Position numbers and translations under genes: made by a program
DNA from: Massilia sp. UBA2709
GTDB taxonomy: Bacteria; Pseudomonadota; Gammaproteobacteria; Burkholderiales; Burkholderiaceae_D
Length of the DNA: 16,327 nt
Direction of reading: 5' to 3'
Assembly (NCBI GenBank): GCA_002354135.1
Contig: DEKZ01000345.1
Location: 7,701-24,027, forward strand
Notes under the pieces: model-generated
The model's database searches: none
Seen by the model: only the letters and a program-made list of their open reading frames with translations
Told to the model about the DNA's origin: nothing
Shown here: piece by piece, positions 8,468-16,327 of the stretch
Numbering within the stretch: position 1 is the first letter of the stretch
Layout: the number at the start of each line of letters is the position of its first letter

Positions 8468-9538
8468 TTAAAGGCCGACCGGGTAGGAACCGAGCAGCTT
8501 GAAGAAGGCGGCGTTGTTCTGGAGTTCGTCGAGCGCGCTGGCGACGGCGGCATCCTGGCGGTGGCCCTCGACGTCGACATAGAAGTAATACTCCCAGGCG
8601 CCGGTGCGCGCCGGGCGCGACTCGAAGCGCGACATCGACACGCCGTGTTTCGCCAGCGGCGCCAGCAGATTGTAGACCGCGCCGGCCTTGTTCGGCACCG
8701 CCAGCACGATGGAGGTGCGGTCCTTGCCCGACGGCGTGGTCGCATGCTGGCCGATCACCACGAAGCGGGTGCGGTTGTGCGGGTCGTCCTGGATGTGGGC
8801 CTGGACCACGCCGAGCGCGTACTGCTCGCCCGCCATGTCGCTGGCGATCGCCGCGATCGACGGATCGCGGCTGGCCTGCACCGCCGCTTCCGCGTTCGAC
8901 GACACGGCGCGGCGCTCGATAGCCGGGTAATGCAGGTTGAGCCAGACCTGGCACTGGGCCAGGGCCTGCGAGTGCGCGCAGATCAGCTTGACGCCGTCCA
9001 TGCTGCCGCTCTTGCTCATCAGGCTGTGGTGGACCGGGATCGACACCTCGCCGCTGATGATGGTCGTGGTGGCGAGCATCAAATCGAGCGTGCGGTTGAC
9101 GGCGCCTTCGGATGAATTCTCGACCGGGACCACGCCGAAGTCGGCCGTGCCGGCCTCGGTGGCGCGGAACACTTCGTCGATCGAGGCGCAGGGCAGGCCC
9201 TCGACGGCGCGACCGAACTGCTGGTAGACGGCCTGCTCGCTGAAGGTGCCGGCCGGCCCCAGGTAGGCGACGGTGACGCGCTTTTCCAGCGCGCGGCAGG
9301 CCGACATGACTTCGCGGAAGATGGTCTGCAGGTCGTGGCTGTTGAGCGGTCCGCCGTTGCGCTCGGCGACGCCGCGCAGCACCTGGGCTTCGCGCTCGGG
9401 GCGGAACACGGGAGCGTCGGTCTCGGCCTTCACGTGGCCGACTTCCTGGGCCAGGCGGCCGCGGCGGCTCAGCAGGTCGAGGATTTGCGCGTCGATCGCA
9501 TCGATCTGTTCGCGCAGGGGTTTGAGTTTGTCGTTCAT
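8468..9538 (-). CDS. pheA: Bifunctional chorismate mutase/prephenate dehydratase (P-protein)
   Basis: This 356-residue enzyme converts chorismate to prephenate and then to phenylpyruvate. An AroQ-type chorismate mutase domain occupies about residues 1-88 (LREQIDAIDAQILDLLSRR at its start). The prephenate dehydratase domain is about 90-270, with AYLGPAGTFSEQA, VVPVENSSEG and the NRTRF motif. The ACT domain is about 280-355, with SRFESRPA, the usual site of phenylalanine feedback inhibition. The start was placed at the ATG 9538-9536 (MNDKLKPLREQ), which matches the family. The frame stays open upstream to 9643, but that extra part is translation of a REP palindrome. No phenylalanine-rich leader peptide or attenuator is visible, and the Shine-Dalgarno sequence is poor. 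The 206-bp gap to serC is filled by a REPIN. Confidence 0.96.
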   Translation of the reverse strand: MNDKLKPLREQIDAIDAQILDLLSRRGRLAQEVGHVKAETDAPVFRPEREAQVLRGVAERNGGPLNSHDLQTIFREVMSACRALEKRVTVAYLGPAGTFSEQAVYQQFGRAVEGLPCASIDEVFRATEAGTADFGVVPVENSSEGAVNRTLDLMLATTTIISGEVSIPVHHSLMSKSGSMDGVKLICAHSQALAQCQVWLNLHYPAIERRAVSSNAEAAVQASRDPSIAAIASDMAGEQYALGVVQAHIQDDPHNRTRFVVIGQHATTPSGKDRTSIVLAVPNKAGAVYNLLAPLAKHGVSMSRFESRPARTGAWEYYFYVDVEGHRQDAAVASALDELQNNAAFFKLLGSYPVGL

Positions 9539-9580
9539 TGTTGTGCTAACTAAAAGGCTCGCTTCTGTCGTTGGGTTTGC

Positions 9581-9737
9581 GTGGGGTGGGCACTTGTGCC
9601 CACGCGGTACGGCGGGTGCGCATTGATTTCGCATCCGGCGCATGCCCCCTCGTCCATGAATTCATCGAATCCGATGTCATCGACGAGCCGCCGCATATCA
9701 ACCGGTGAGACCGCGTGGGCACAAGTGCCCACCCTAC
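9581..9737. repeat. Paired REP-like element (REPIN) B between serC and pheA
   Basis: Arms at 9581-9607 and 9711-9737 are reverse complements over 27 bp with one mismatch (left outer end GTGG, right outer end GTAG), separated by 103 bp. Each arm contains GTGGGCAC-TT-GTGCCCAC, a near-complete hairpin by itself. Arms share the GTAG head, the GGGTGGGC run and GTGCCCAC with REPIN A, while the spacers show no clear resemblance, so the unit of spread is the arm pair rather than the whole segment. In a transcript from serC to pheA the two arms could pair into a large structure and affect mRNA stability or polarity. Confidence 0.87.
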
Positions 9738-9744
9738 AAGGGCA

Positions 9745-10833
9745 TTACCGCCCCGCAAACTCGTTCAAATAATCGACCAGTGCCTGCACACCTTCGATCG
9801 GCATCGCGTTGTAGATCGATGCCCGCATTCCTCCGACGGACTTGTGGCCCTTCAGTTGCAGCAGCCCGCGCGCCTTGGCGCCGGCCAGAAATTGTTCGTT
9901 CAAGGATTCGTCGCGCAGGTAGAACGGCACGTTCATGCGCGAGCGGTATTCGGGCGCCACGCGATTCCGGTAGAAATCGTCGGCGTCCAGTGCGGCATAC
10001 AACAGCCGCGCCTTCTCGATATTACGCTGTTCCATGGCCGCGACGCCACCCTGGGCCTTCAAATGGGCAAATACCAGCCCGGCGATATAGATCGCATAGG
10101 TCGGCGGCGTATTGAACATGGACTCATGCTCGGCCACGGTCTTCCAGTGGAAGGCCGAGGGGCAGATGGCCAGCGCGTGCTCGAGCAGATCCTCGCGCAC
10201 GATCACCAGGGTCAGGCCGGCGGGGCCGATGTTCTTCTGGGCGCCGGCGAAGATCACGCCGTACTTCGACACGTCGACCCGGCGCGACAGGATGTGCGAG
10301 GACATGTCGGCCACCAGCGGCACGTCGCCGGGCAGTTCCGGCACGAAGTCGTATTCGACGCCGTCGATGGTTTCATTGGTGCAGACGTGCAGGTAGGCGG
10401 CGCCGTCGGTCAATTGCCAGGTGTCGCGCGCCGGCACGCGGGTAAAACCCTCGGCCTGGCTGGAGGCGGCCACGTTCACGCTGGCATAGCGCGCCGCTTC
10501 CTTGATCGACTTGCCCGACCAGGAACCGGTGTGGACGAAGTCGACCGTGGCGGGCTCGCGCACCCGGCCGAGCAGGTTCAGCGGAATGATGGCGTTCTGG
10601 CCCAGCCCGCCGCCCTGCATGAACAGGATCTTGTAGTTGGCCGGGACCGCCAGCAATTCGCGCAGGTCGGCCTCGGCCTGCTTGTAGATCGAAATAAATT
10701 CGGGACCACGGTGACTCATCTCCATCACCGACATGCCGCTGCCGTGCCAGTCGAGCATTTCGGCGGCCGCCTGCTGCAGCACTTCCTTCGGCAGTACCGC
10801 CGGGCCGGCGGAGAAGTTGAATACCTGGGTCAT
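9745..10833 (-). CDS. serC: Phosphoserine aminotransferase
   Basis: This 362-residue class V PLP aminotransferase makes 3-phosphoserine from 3-phosphohydroxypyruvate and glutamate; it also serves the pyridoxal-phosphate pathway. The start FNFSAGPAVLP (5-15) is the family signature. ADMSSHILS (175-183, Asp176) binds the PLP ring, and AGAQKNIGPAGLT (196-208) carries the PLP lysine, Lys200. GHKSVGGMRASIYNA near the C-terminus is also typical. The PLP-phosphate loop reads GGGLGQN where E. coli has GGGRGQF (from memory), probably a lineage variant. AAAGGA at 10839-10844 stands 5 nt before the ATG and sets the start. It follows the DUF2059 gene by 24 bp and heads the amino-acid part of the supraoperon. 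Confidence 0.97.
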   Translation of the reverse strand: MTQVFNFSAGPAVLPKEVLQQAAAEMLDWHGSGMSVMEMSHRGPEFISIYKQAEADLRELLAVPANYKILFMQGGGLGQNAIIPLNLLGRVREPATVDFVHTGSWSGKSIKEAARYASVNVAASSQAEGFTRVPARDTWQLTDGAAYLHVCTNETIDGVEYDFVPELPGDVPLVADMSSHILSRRVDVSKYGVIFAGAQKNIGPAGLTLVIVREDLLEHALAICPSAFHWKTVAEHESMFNTPPTYAIYIAGLVFAHLKAQGGVAAMEQRNIEKARLLYAALDADDFYRNRVAPEYRSRMNVPFYLRDESLNEQFLAGAKARGLLQLKGHKSVGGMRASIYNAMPIEGVQALVDYLNEFAGR

Positions 10834-10838
10834 CGTGG

Positions 10839-10844
10839 TCCTTT
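10839..10844 (-). promoter_or_regulatory. serC ribosome-binding site
   Basis: AAAGGA on the minus strand stands 5 nt before the serC ATG. It is one of the strongest Shine-Dalgarno sequences in the window and lies in the 24-bp gap after the DUF2059 gene. Confidence 0.75.
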
Positions 10845-10857
10845 CGTTATTTCTTGC

Positions 10858-11403
10858 TTACTTTTTAGCGTCGTCCTGCGCCAGCGACTGCATCAGCTTG
10901 TTGATGCGCGGTCCCATGATCTGGTTGCTGAGCGCCATGCCTTCGCCCATCAGCTTCGGTGCCGTTGCCAGCATCTTCTGGCCGACCGGGCTCTGGTAAA
11001 AGGCGTTCAGCTGGCGCACTTCCTCGAGCGTATAGGTATTGGCGTACAGCGGCACCATGGCGTCGAGCATCTCTTCCATCAGAACCGGATCGTTGAACAG
11101 CGTGTGCAGGGCCGCGCCGATCTTCGGAATCGCCTTTTCCAGCTCGGCCAGCTTGGCCTGCTTCGCCTTGGCGTCCAGCTTCGGATCGTTGTTGATGGCG
11201 GCGGCGGCGCCGGCGCGCATGTTCTGCGGCAGGTTCGCCTCCATCTGGGCGAAGGTGGCCCGCATCAGCTCGCGGTACTTCATCGATTCGAACATCGAGC
11301 GTACCGCGGCGCTGACCTGCGGGTCGACGGCCGGGGCGGCGTAAACGGGCGCTGCGCCGGCAAGGGCGATCACGGTGGCGAAGGCGGCAAGGAATTTTTT
11401 CAT
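10858..11403 (-). CDS. Periplasmic DUF2059 domain protein
   Basis: This 181-residue protein has a clear Sec signal peptide (MKKFLAAFATVIALAGA, likely cut after VYA near residue 22). The mature part is helical and ends in a DUF2059-like region, where YTLEEVRQLNAFYQSPVGQK and a following TAPKL are the recognisable family features. The function is not known, and I do not assign one. The gene lies between the gyrA terminator and serC. It is only 24 bp from serC, so it probably shares a transcript with it. GAGA about 7 nt before the ATG is a fair ribosome-binding site. I saw no convincing promoter in the 60 bp between the gyrA terminator and the start. Confidence 0.85.
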   Translation of the reverse strand: MKKFLAAFATVIALAGAAPVYAAPAVDPQVSAAVRSMFESMKYRELMRATFAQMEANLPQNMRAGAAAAINNDPKLDAKAKQAKLAELEKAIPKIGAALHTLFNDPVLMEEMLDAMVPLYANTYTLEEVRQLNAFYQSPVGQKMLATAPKLMGEGMALSNQIMGPRINKLMQSLAQDDAKK

Positions 11404-11463
11404 TGTAGTCTCTTTCAGGTGGCGGCTCTGGCGGCCGGTCGGTCAGTCAGTCGGAAATGAAAA

Positions 11464-11509
11464 TGCCGCCTGCCGCAACGCCCATGAGGGCGTGCGTGCA
11501 GGCGGCATC
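11464..11509 (-). terminator. Rho-independent terminator after gyrA
   Basis: A perfect 11-bp outer stem (11464-11474 with 11499-11509) encloses a second 6-bp stem (11479-11484 with 11489-11494, ATGA loop). On the minus strand it is followed by TTTTTCATTT. It lies 76 bp past the gyrA stop and separates gyrA from the DUF2059-serC transcript. Confidence 0.8.
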
Positions 11510-11585
11510 CGGGTAAAACAGGGAACGCGGCCGGAACAGGATCGAAGCGCAACGACTTTCCTTCGCATCATGCCCGGCCCTGCCC

Positions 11586-14201
<2,616 letters not shown>

Positions 14202-14250
14202 TGGGCGGGTCGACTGCTTTCAGGCTGTGGTTATGAGTTGCAAGCGAAGG

Positions 14251-14259
14251 ATTTTACCA
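14251..14259 (-). promoter_or_regulatory. Possible extended -10 promoter for gyrA
   Basis: TGGTAAAAT on the minus strand is an extended -10 box (TGN plus 5 of 6 of TATAAT). It would start transcription near 14244, about 43 nt before the gyrA ATG. No good -35 stands at the usual distance, which extended -10 promoters do not need. Confidence 0.45.
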
Positions 14260-14317
14260 TGCGTGACCCCATAGCAGCGTAAATCGGAGGCAATACGGCT
14301 TGCCCACCGCCACCGCA

Positions 14318-14331
14318 CAATTGATCAATTG
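14318..14331. repeat. 14-bp perfect palindrome between gyrA and ompA
   Basis: CAATTGATCAATTG is a perfect palindrome in an A/T-rich patch about 60 bp upstream of the presumed gyrA promoter. Its right edge forms TTGACA (14329-14334) on the plus strand, but no good -10 follows at 16-18 nt. It could be a regulator-binding site; nothing identifies the protein. Confidence 0.6.
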
Positions 14332-14584
14332 ACACATGCTTGTCATAAACCTTCGTCAAGCTTGCGTGCTCTGCCAATACATTGTTGCGCAGAAACAACG
14401 TGTCAAAATATGATGCACCGCAAATGGGCACCGTGCGGTCGTGCGTCTGTAGCGCATGTGGCAAAATGGACGAGAAGTTAATTGCTTGTTTCACAATGCG
14501 AAACGGACGCGGCCGCACAGATGTTAATATTCTGCTTACGTCGCTGCGACTAGCCAGAGTTTCGCAACGAGAAGATATAAACCG

Positions 14585-14590
14585 AAAGGA
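14585..14590 (+). promoter_or_regulatory. ompA ribosome-binding site
   Basis: AAAGGA ends 8 nt before the ompA ATG at 14599. It is strong, as expected for an abundant outer-membrane protein, and fixes the start. Confidence 0.8.
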
Positions 14591-14598
14591 AGAAAAAT

Positions 14599-15309
14599 AT
14601 GAAGAAGATTGCAACCCTCATGCTCGCAGCTTCGGCGGCGATCGCCGGCAGCGCCCTGGCCCAGAGCGCGCCGCCGTACGCACCGCTGACGACCGACATC
14701 CAGGCGAACAAGCCGTACAGCGCGTACGTGCAGGATAGCCGCGGCGTGATCGCGCGCGATCCTTTCGGCCTGTGCTGGCGTACCGGCTACTGGACCCCGG
14801 CCGACGCGGTCCCGGGCTGCGACGCGCCGCTGTGCGTCCCACCTGAGAAACTGGAAAACGGCAAGTGCGTCGCTCCGCCGCCGCCGCCGGTCGTGGAAGC
14901 CCCGGCCCCTGCCCCGGCTCCGGCCCCGGCACCGGTTCCGACCTCGGAAAAGGTGAGCTACTCGGCTGACGCCTTCTTCGACTTCGACAAGGCCGTCCTG
15001 AAGCCGGCAGGCAAGGCTTCGCTCGACGAGCTGACCTCGAAGCTGGGCGACATGAACCTGGAAGTCATCATCGCCGTCGGCCACACCGACTCGATCGGCA
15101 CCGACGCCTACAACGACAAGCTGTCGATCCGCCGCGCCGAAGCCGTCAAGGCCTACCTGCAGGGCAAGGGCGTCGATGCCAACCGCATCTACACCGAAGG
15201 CAAGGGCGAGAAGCAGCCGGTCGCAGACAACAAGACCTCGGCTGGCCGCGCGAAGAACCGCCGCGTCGAGATCGAAGTGGTCGGTACCCGTACCCGCCAG
15301 CAGCAGTAA
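14599..15309 (+). CDS. ompA: OmpA family outer-membrane/peptidoglycan-binding protein (betaproteobacterial type)
   Basis: This 236-residue protein has a signal peptide (residues 1-21, cut at SALA/QS). A short N-terminal region (22-91) carries four cysteines (59, 74, 79, 90) and the segment LCWRTGYWTPADAVPGCD. A Pro/Ala linker follows (about 92-115), then an OmpA-C domain (about 118-228). In that domain Asp164 (GHTD) and Arg179 (SIRRAE) match E. coli OmpA Asp271 and Arg286, which bind diaminopimelate of peptidoglycan. There is no room for the eight-stranded barrel of E. coli OmpA; the small cysteine-bearing region takes its place, as in Bordetella-type OmpA. It is therefore a periplasmic or outer-membrane-associated protein that tethers peptidoglycan. 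It has a strong ribosome-binding site and its own terminator, so it is a single-gene unit. Confidence 0.93.
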   Translation: MKKIATLMLAASAAIAGSALAQSAPPYAPLTTDIQANKPYSAYVQDSRGVIARDPFGLCWRTGYWTPADAVPGCDAPLCVPPEKLENGKCVAPPPPPVVEAPAPAPAPAPAPVPTSEKVSYSADAFFDFDKAVLKPAGKASLDELTSKLGDMNLEVIIAVGHTDSIGTDAYNDKLSIRRAEAVKAYLQGKGVDANRIYTEGKGEKQPVADNKTSAGRAKNRRVEIEVVGTRTRQQQ

Positions 15310-15330
15310 TCCTTTCCAGGAACTGCAATC

Positions 15331-15356
15331 AAACCCCGCTGCGGCGGGGTTTTTTT
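15331..15356 (+). terminator. Rho-independent terminator after ompA
   Basis: A 9-bp perfect stem (15331-15339 with 15344-15352, TGCG loop) runs into seven T residues (15350-15356). It is 21 bp after the ompA stop and separates it from ubiG. Confidence 0.93.
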
Positions 15357-15372
15357 CATCCTGCGCATTTTG

Positions 15373-15403
15373 TACCTCGCAGCGAGGTATTTCCCGCTAT
15401 TAT
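15373..15403 (+). promoter_or_regulatory. Possible ubiG promoter with a palindrome at the -35 position
   Basis: TATTAT (15398-15403) is a good -10 box (5 of 6), ending 8 nt before the ubiG ATG. At the -35 distance there is no TTGACA-like box but an inverted repeat with 8-bp arms and a 1-nt centre (15373-15389, TACCTCGC-A-GCGAGGTA). Transcription would begin within a few bases of the ATG, giving a leaderless or nearly leaderless message. That fits the absence of any Shine-Dalgarno sequence there. Confidence 0.45.
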
Positions 15404-15411
15404 TCCGACCT

Positions 15412-16116
15412 ATGACTACGAACGCCGACCCTCTTGAAATTTCGAAATTCAGCGAACTGGCCCACCGCTGGTGGGATCCGACCTCCGAGTTTCGTCCGCT
15501 CCACGAGATCAACCCGCTGCGCCTGGAATGGATCAACGCGCGCGCACCGCTCGCCGGCAAGAACGTGATCGACATCGGTTGCGGCGGCGGCGTGCTGTCC
15601 GAATCGATGGCGCGCAAGGGCGCCAAGGTCACCGGTATCGACCTCTCGAAGAAGGCCCTGAAGGTGGCCGACCTGCACAGCCTGGAGTCGGGCGTCGAGG
15701 TGCGCTACAAGCACATCGCGGCCGAAGACATGGCAGCAAGCGAGCCGGGCCAGTTCGACGTCGTCACCTGCATGGAAATGCTCGAGCACGTGCCCGACCC
15801 GGGCTCGATCGTGCGCGCGGCCGCCACCCTGGTGAAGCCGGGTGGCAAGGTCTTCTTCTCGACCATCAACCGCAACCCGAAGGCCTACCTGCTGGCCGTG
15901 ATCGGCGCCGAGTACGTGCTGCGCATGCTACCGCGCGGCACCCACGACTACGGCAAGTTCATCCCCCCCGCCGAACTGTCGCAGTTCGCGCGCGCCGCCG
16001 GCCTGCAGGTCGACAGCATGAAGGGCCTGAGCTACAACCCGCTCACCAAGATCTACTCGCTCAACAACGACACCGATGTGAACTACATGGTGGCGTGCAC
16101 CAGACCGCTCGACTAA
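15412..16116 (+). CDS. ubiG: Ubiquinone biosynthesis O-methyltransferase
   Basis: This 234-residue SAM-dependent class I methyltransferase carries out both O-methylation steps of ubiquinone synthesis at the inner face of the membrane. The start DPLEISKFSELAHRWWDP is the UbiG signature. VIDIGCGGGVLSESMA (52-67) is SAM motif I and GIDLS (75-79) motif II. CMEMLEHVPDP and later FFSTINRNPKAY are further family motifs. I chose the ATG at 15412 (MTTNADPLEISK). An in-frame TTG at 15370 would add 14 residues that read through a palindrome and a promoter-like sequence. The gene follows the ompA terminator, and the HAD phosphatase gene begins 21 bp after its stop, so the two likely form an operon. Confidence 0.97.
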   Translation: MTTNADPLEISKFSELAHRWWDPTSEFRPLHEINPLRLEWINARAPLAGKNVIDIGCGGGVLSESMARKGAKVTGIDLSKKALKVADLHSLESGVEVRYKHIAAEDMAASEPGQFDVVTCMEMLEHVPDPGSIVRAAATLVKPGGKVFFSTINRNPKAYLLAVIGAEYVLRMLPRGTHDYGKFIPPAELSQFARAAGLQVDSMKGLSYNPLTKIYSLNNDTDVNYMVACTRPLD

Positions 16117-16131
16117 GACGCTCGACCAAGA
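16106..16131. repeat. 13-bp imperfect tandem duplication over the ubiG stop codon
   Basis: cgctcgactaaga (16106-16118) is followed at once by cgctcgaccaaga (16119-16131), one mismatch. The first copy contains the ubiG TAA; in the second it has become CAA. It makes up most of the ubiG-phosphatase spacer. Confidence 0.8.
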
Positions 16132-16137
16132 CCACCG

Positions 16138-16327
16138 ATGACTTCCCCTGTTGTGACCCCGGCCCCGCGCGCCGTCCTGTTCGACCTCGACGGCACCCTG
16201 GCCGACACCGCGCCCGACCTGGCCGCCGCCGTCAACTGGCTGCGCACCGAGCGCGGCCTCGAACCGACCCCGTACGCCATCCTGCGCTCGACCGCCTCGG
16301 CCGGCGCGCGCGGCATGATCGGTACCG
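16138..16327 (+). CDS. HAD-family sugar-phosphate phosphatase, N-terminal part (Gph or MupP; cut by window edge)
   Basis: The first 63 residues of a haloacid dehalogenase phosphatase are present. AVLFDLDGTLADTAPDL carries the nucleophile Asp16 and Asp18 of motif I, followed by the start of a helical cap domain. Such genes beside ubiG are usually labelled phosphoglycolate phosphatase (gph). In Pseudomonas the gene in the same place after ubiG encodes MupP, the N-acetylmuramate-6-phosphate phosphatase of cell-wall recycling, and the segment ASAGARGMI here resembles what I recall of MupP more than E. coli Gph. The two cannot be settled from this fragment, so no symbol is given. The ATG at 16138 has no strong ribosome-binding site and stands 21 bp after ubiG, so coupled expression is likely. 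Confidence 0.85.
   Translation, partial: MTSPVVTPAPRAVLFDLDGTLADTAPDLAAAVNWLRTERGLEPTPYAILRSTASAGARGMIGT

Larger units (their letters stand above)
14202..14598. other. gyrA-ompA divergent intergenic region (397 bp)
   Basis: The gap is markedly more A/T-rich than the genes around it. It contains the possible gyrA promoter, the 14-bp palindrome and candidate plus-strand promoters for ompA. The candidates are TTGTTG (14382-14387) with CAAAAT (14404-14409) at 16 nt, and an extended -10 TGGCAAAAT (14459-14467). Either would leave an ompA leader of well over 100 nt. A 7-bp inverted repeat (14498-14504 with 14559-14565) could fold that leader. I see no credible gene; the open frames here resemble no family. 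Confidence 0.6.

Noticed and set aside
6580..8502. 640-codon plus-strand open frame opposite tyrA and hisC
   Set aside because: It spans two well-supported minus-strand genes and has the Arg/Gly/His/Val-rich composition of a shadow frame.
9546..9772. Several short frames on both strands within the serC-pheA gap
   Set aside because: They are translations of the REP arms (recurring peptides such as GWALVPTR and RGHKCPP) without independent support.
9715..11460. 581-codon plus-strand open frame opposite serC and the DUF2059 gene
   Set aside because: It begins inside a REP arm and runs antisense to two recognised genes.
14231..14614. 127-codon minus-strand frame in the gyrA-ompA gap
   Set aside because: It covers the promoter region and the ompA ribosome-binding site, has no family resemblance and lacks a ribosome-binding site of its own.
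15370..15411. Upstream TTG start for ubiG
   Set aside because: The 14 added residues read through the palindrome and -10 box. The family start MTTNADPL fits the ATG at 15412.

Overview
The window is GC-rich chromosomal core DNA. The protein families, the gene order and the REP-type repeats suggest a betaproteobacterium, most likely Oxalobacteraceae (Massilia/Telluria/Duganella/Janthinobacterium type). That placement rests on the look of the proteins and their synteny; no database search was run. There is no sign of a phage, plasmid, insertion sequence, CRISPR array, tRNA or rRNA.

Layout: nearly everything from 1 to 14201 is on the minus strand, so transcription order runs right to left. It begins with gyrA (DNA gyrase A) and a strong terminator. 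Then comes a periplasmic DUF2059 protein followed by the known mixed-function supraoperon serC - pheA - hisC - tyrA - aroA - cmk - rpsA - ihfB. A strong terminator follows ihfB. Next is the lapA-lapB pair, which controls LPS synthesis, then a weaker terminator, and the start of an ADP-heptose kinase gene (rfaE1/hldE) that is cut by the left window edge. To the right of gyrA, and divergent from it, are ompA (with its own terminator), ubiG and the start of a HAD phosphatase (gph or mupP), cut by the right edge.

How the genes fit together: serC makes phosphoserine (serine and pyridoxal phosphate supply). aroA, pheA, tyrA and a HisC aminotransferase make chorismate, phenylalanine and tyrosine. 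cmk and rpsA link nucleotide supply and translation, and ihfB encodes the beta subunit of IHF. hisC-tyrA and tyrA-aroA each meet with the stop codon touching the next ATG, so tight translational coupling is likely. lapA/lapB and rfaE1 concern the outer membrane: LpxC turnover and heptose for the LPS core.

Non-coding features: two paired REP-like elements (REPINs) of one family lie at 2003-2143 and 9581-9737, the second inside the supraoperon between serC and pheA. The rpsA leader has no clear Shine-Dalgarno sequence but can form three successive hairpins, resembling the autoregulated E. coli rpsA leader. A near-perfect palindrome sits at the -35 position of a possible leaderless ubiG promoter. 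A 14-bp perfect palindrome lies between gyrA and ompA.

I see no undescribed multi-gene system here. The genes are conserved housekeeping genes, and the points worth a second look are in the gaps between them. The first ~20 bases are a C homopolymer that looks like a contig-end artefact.
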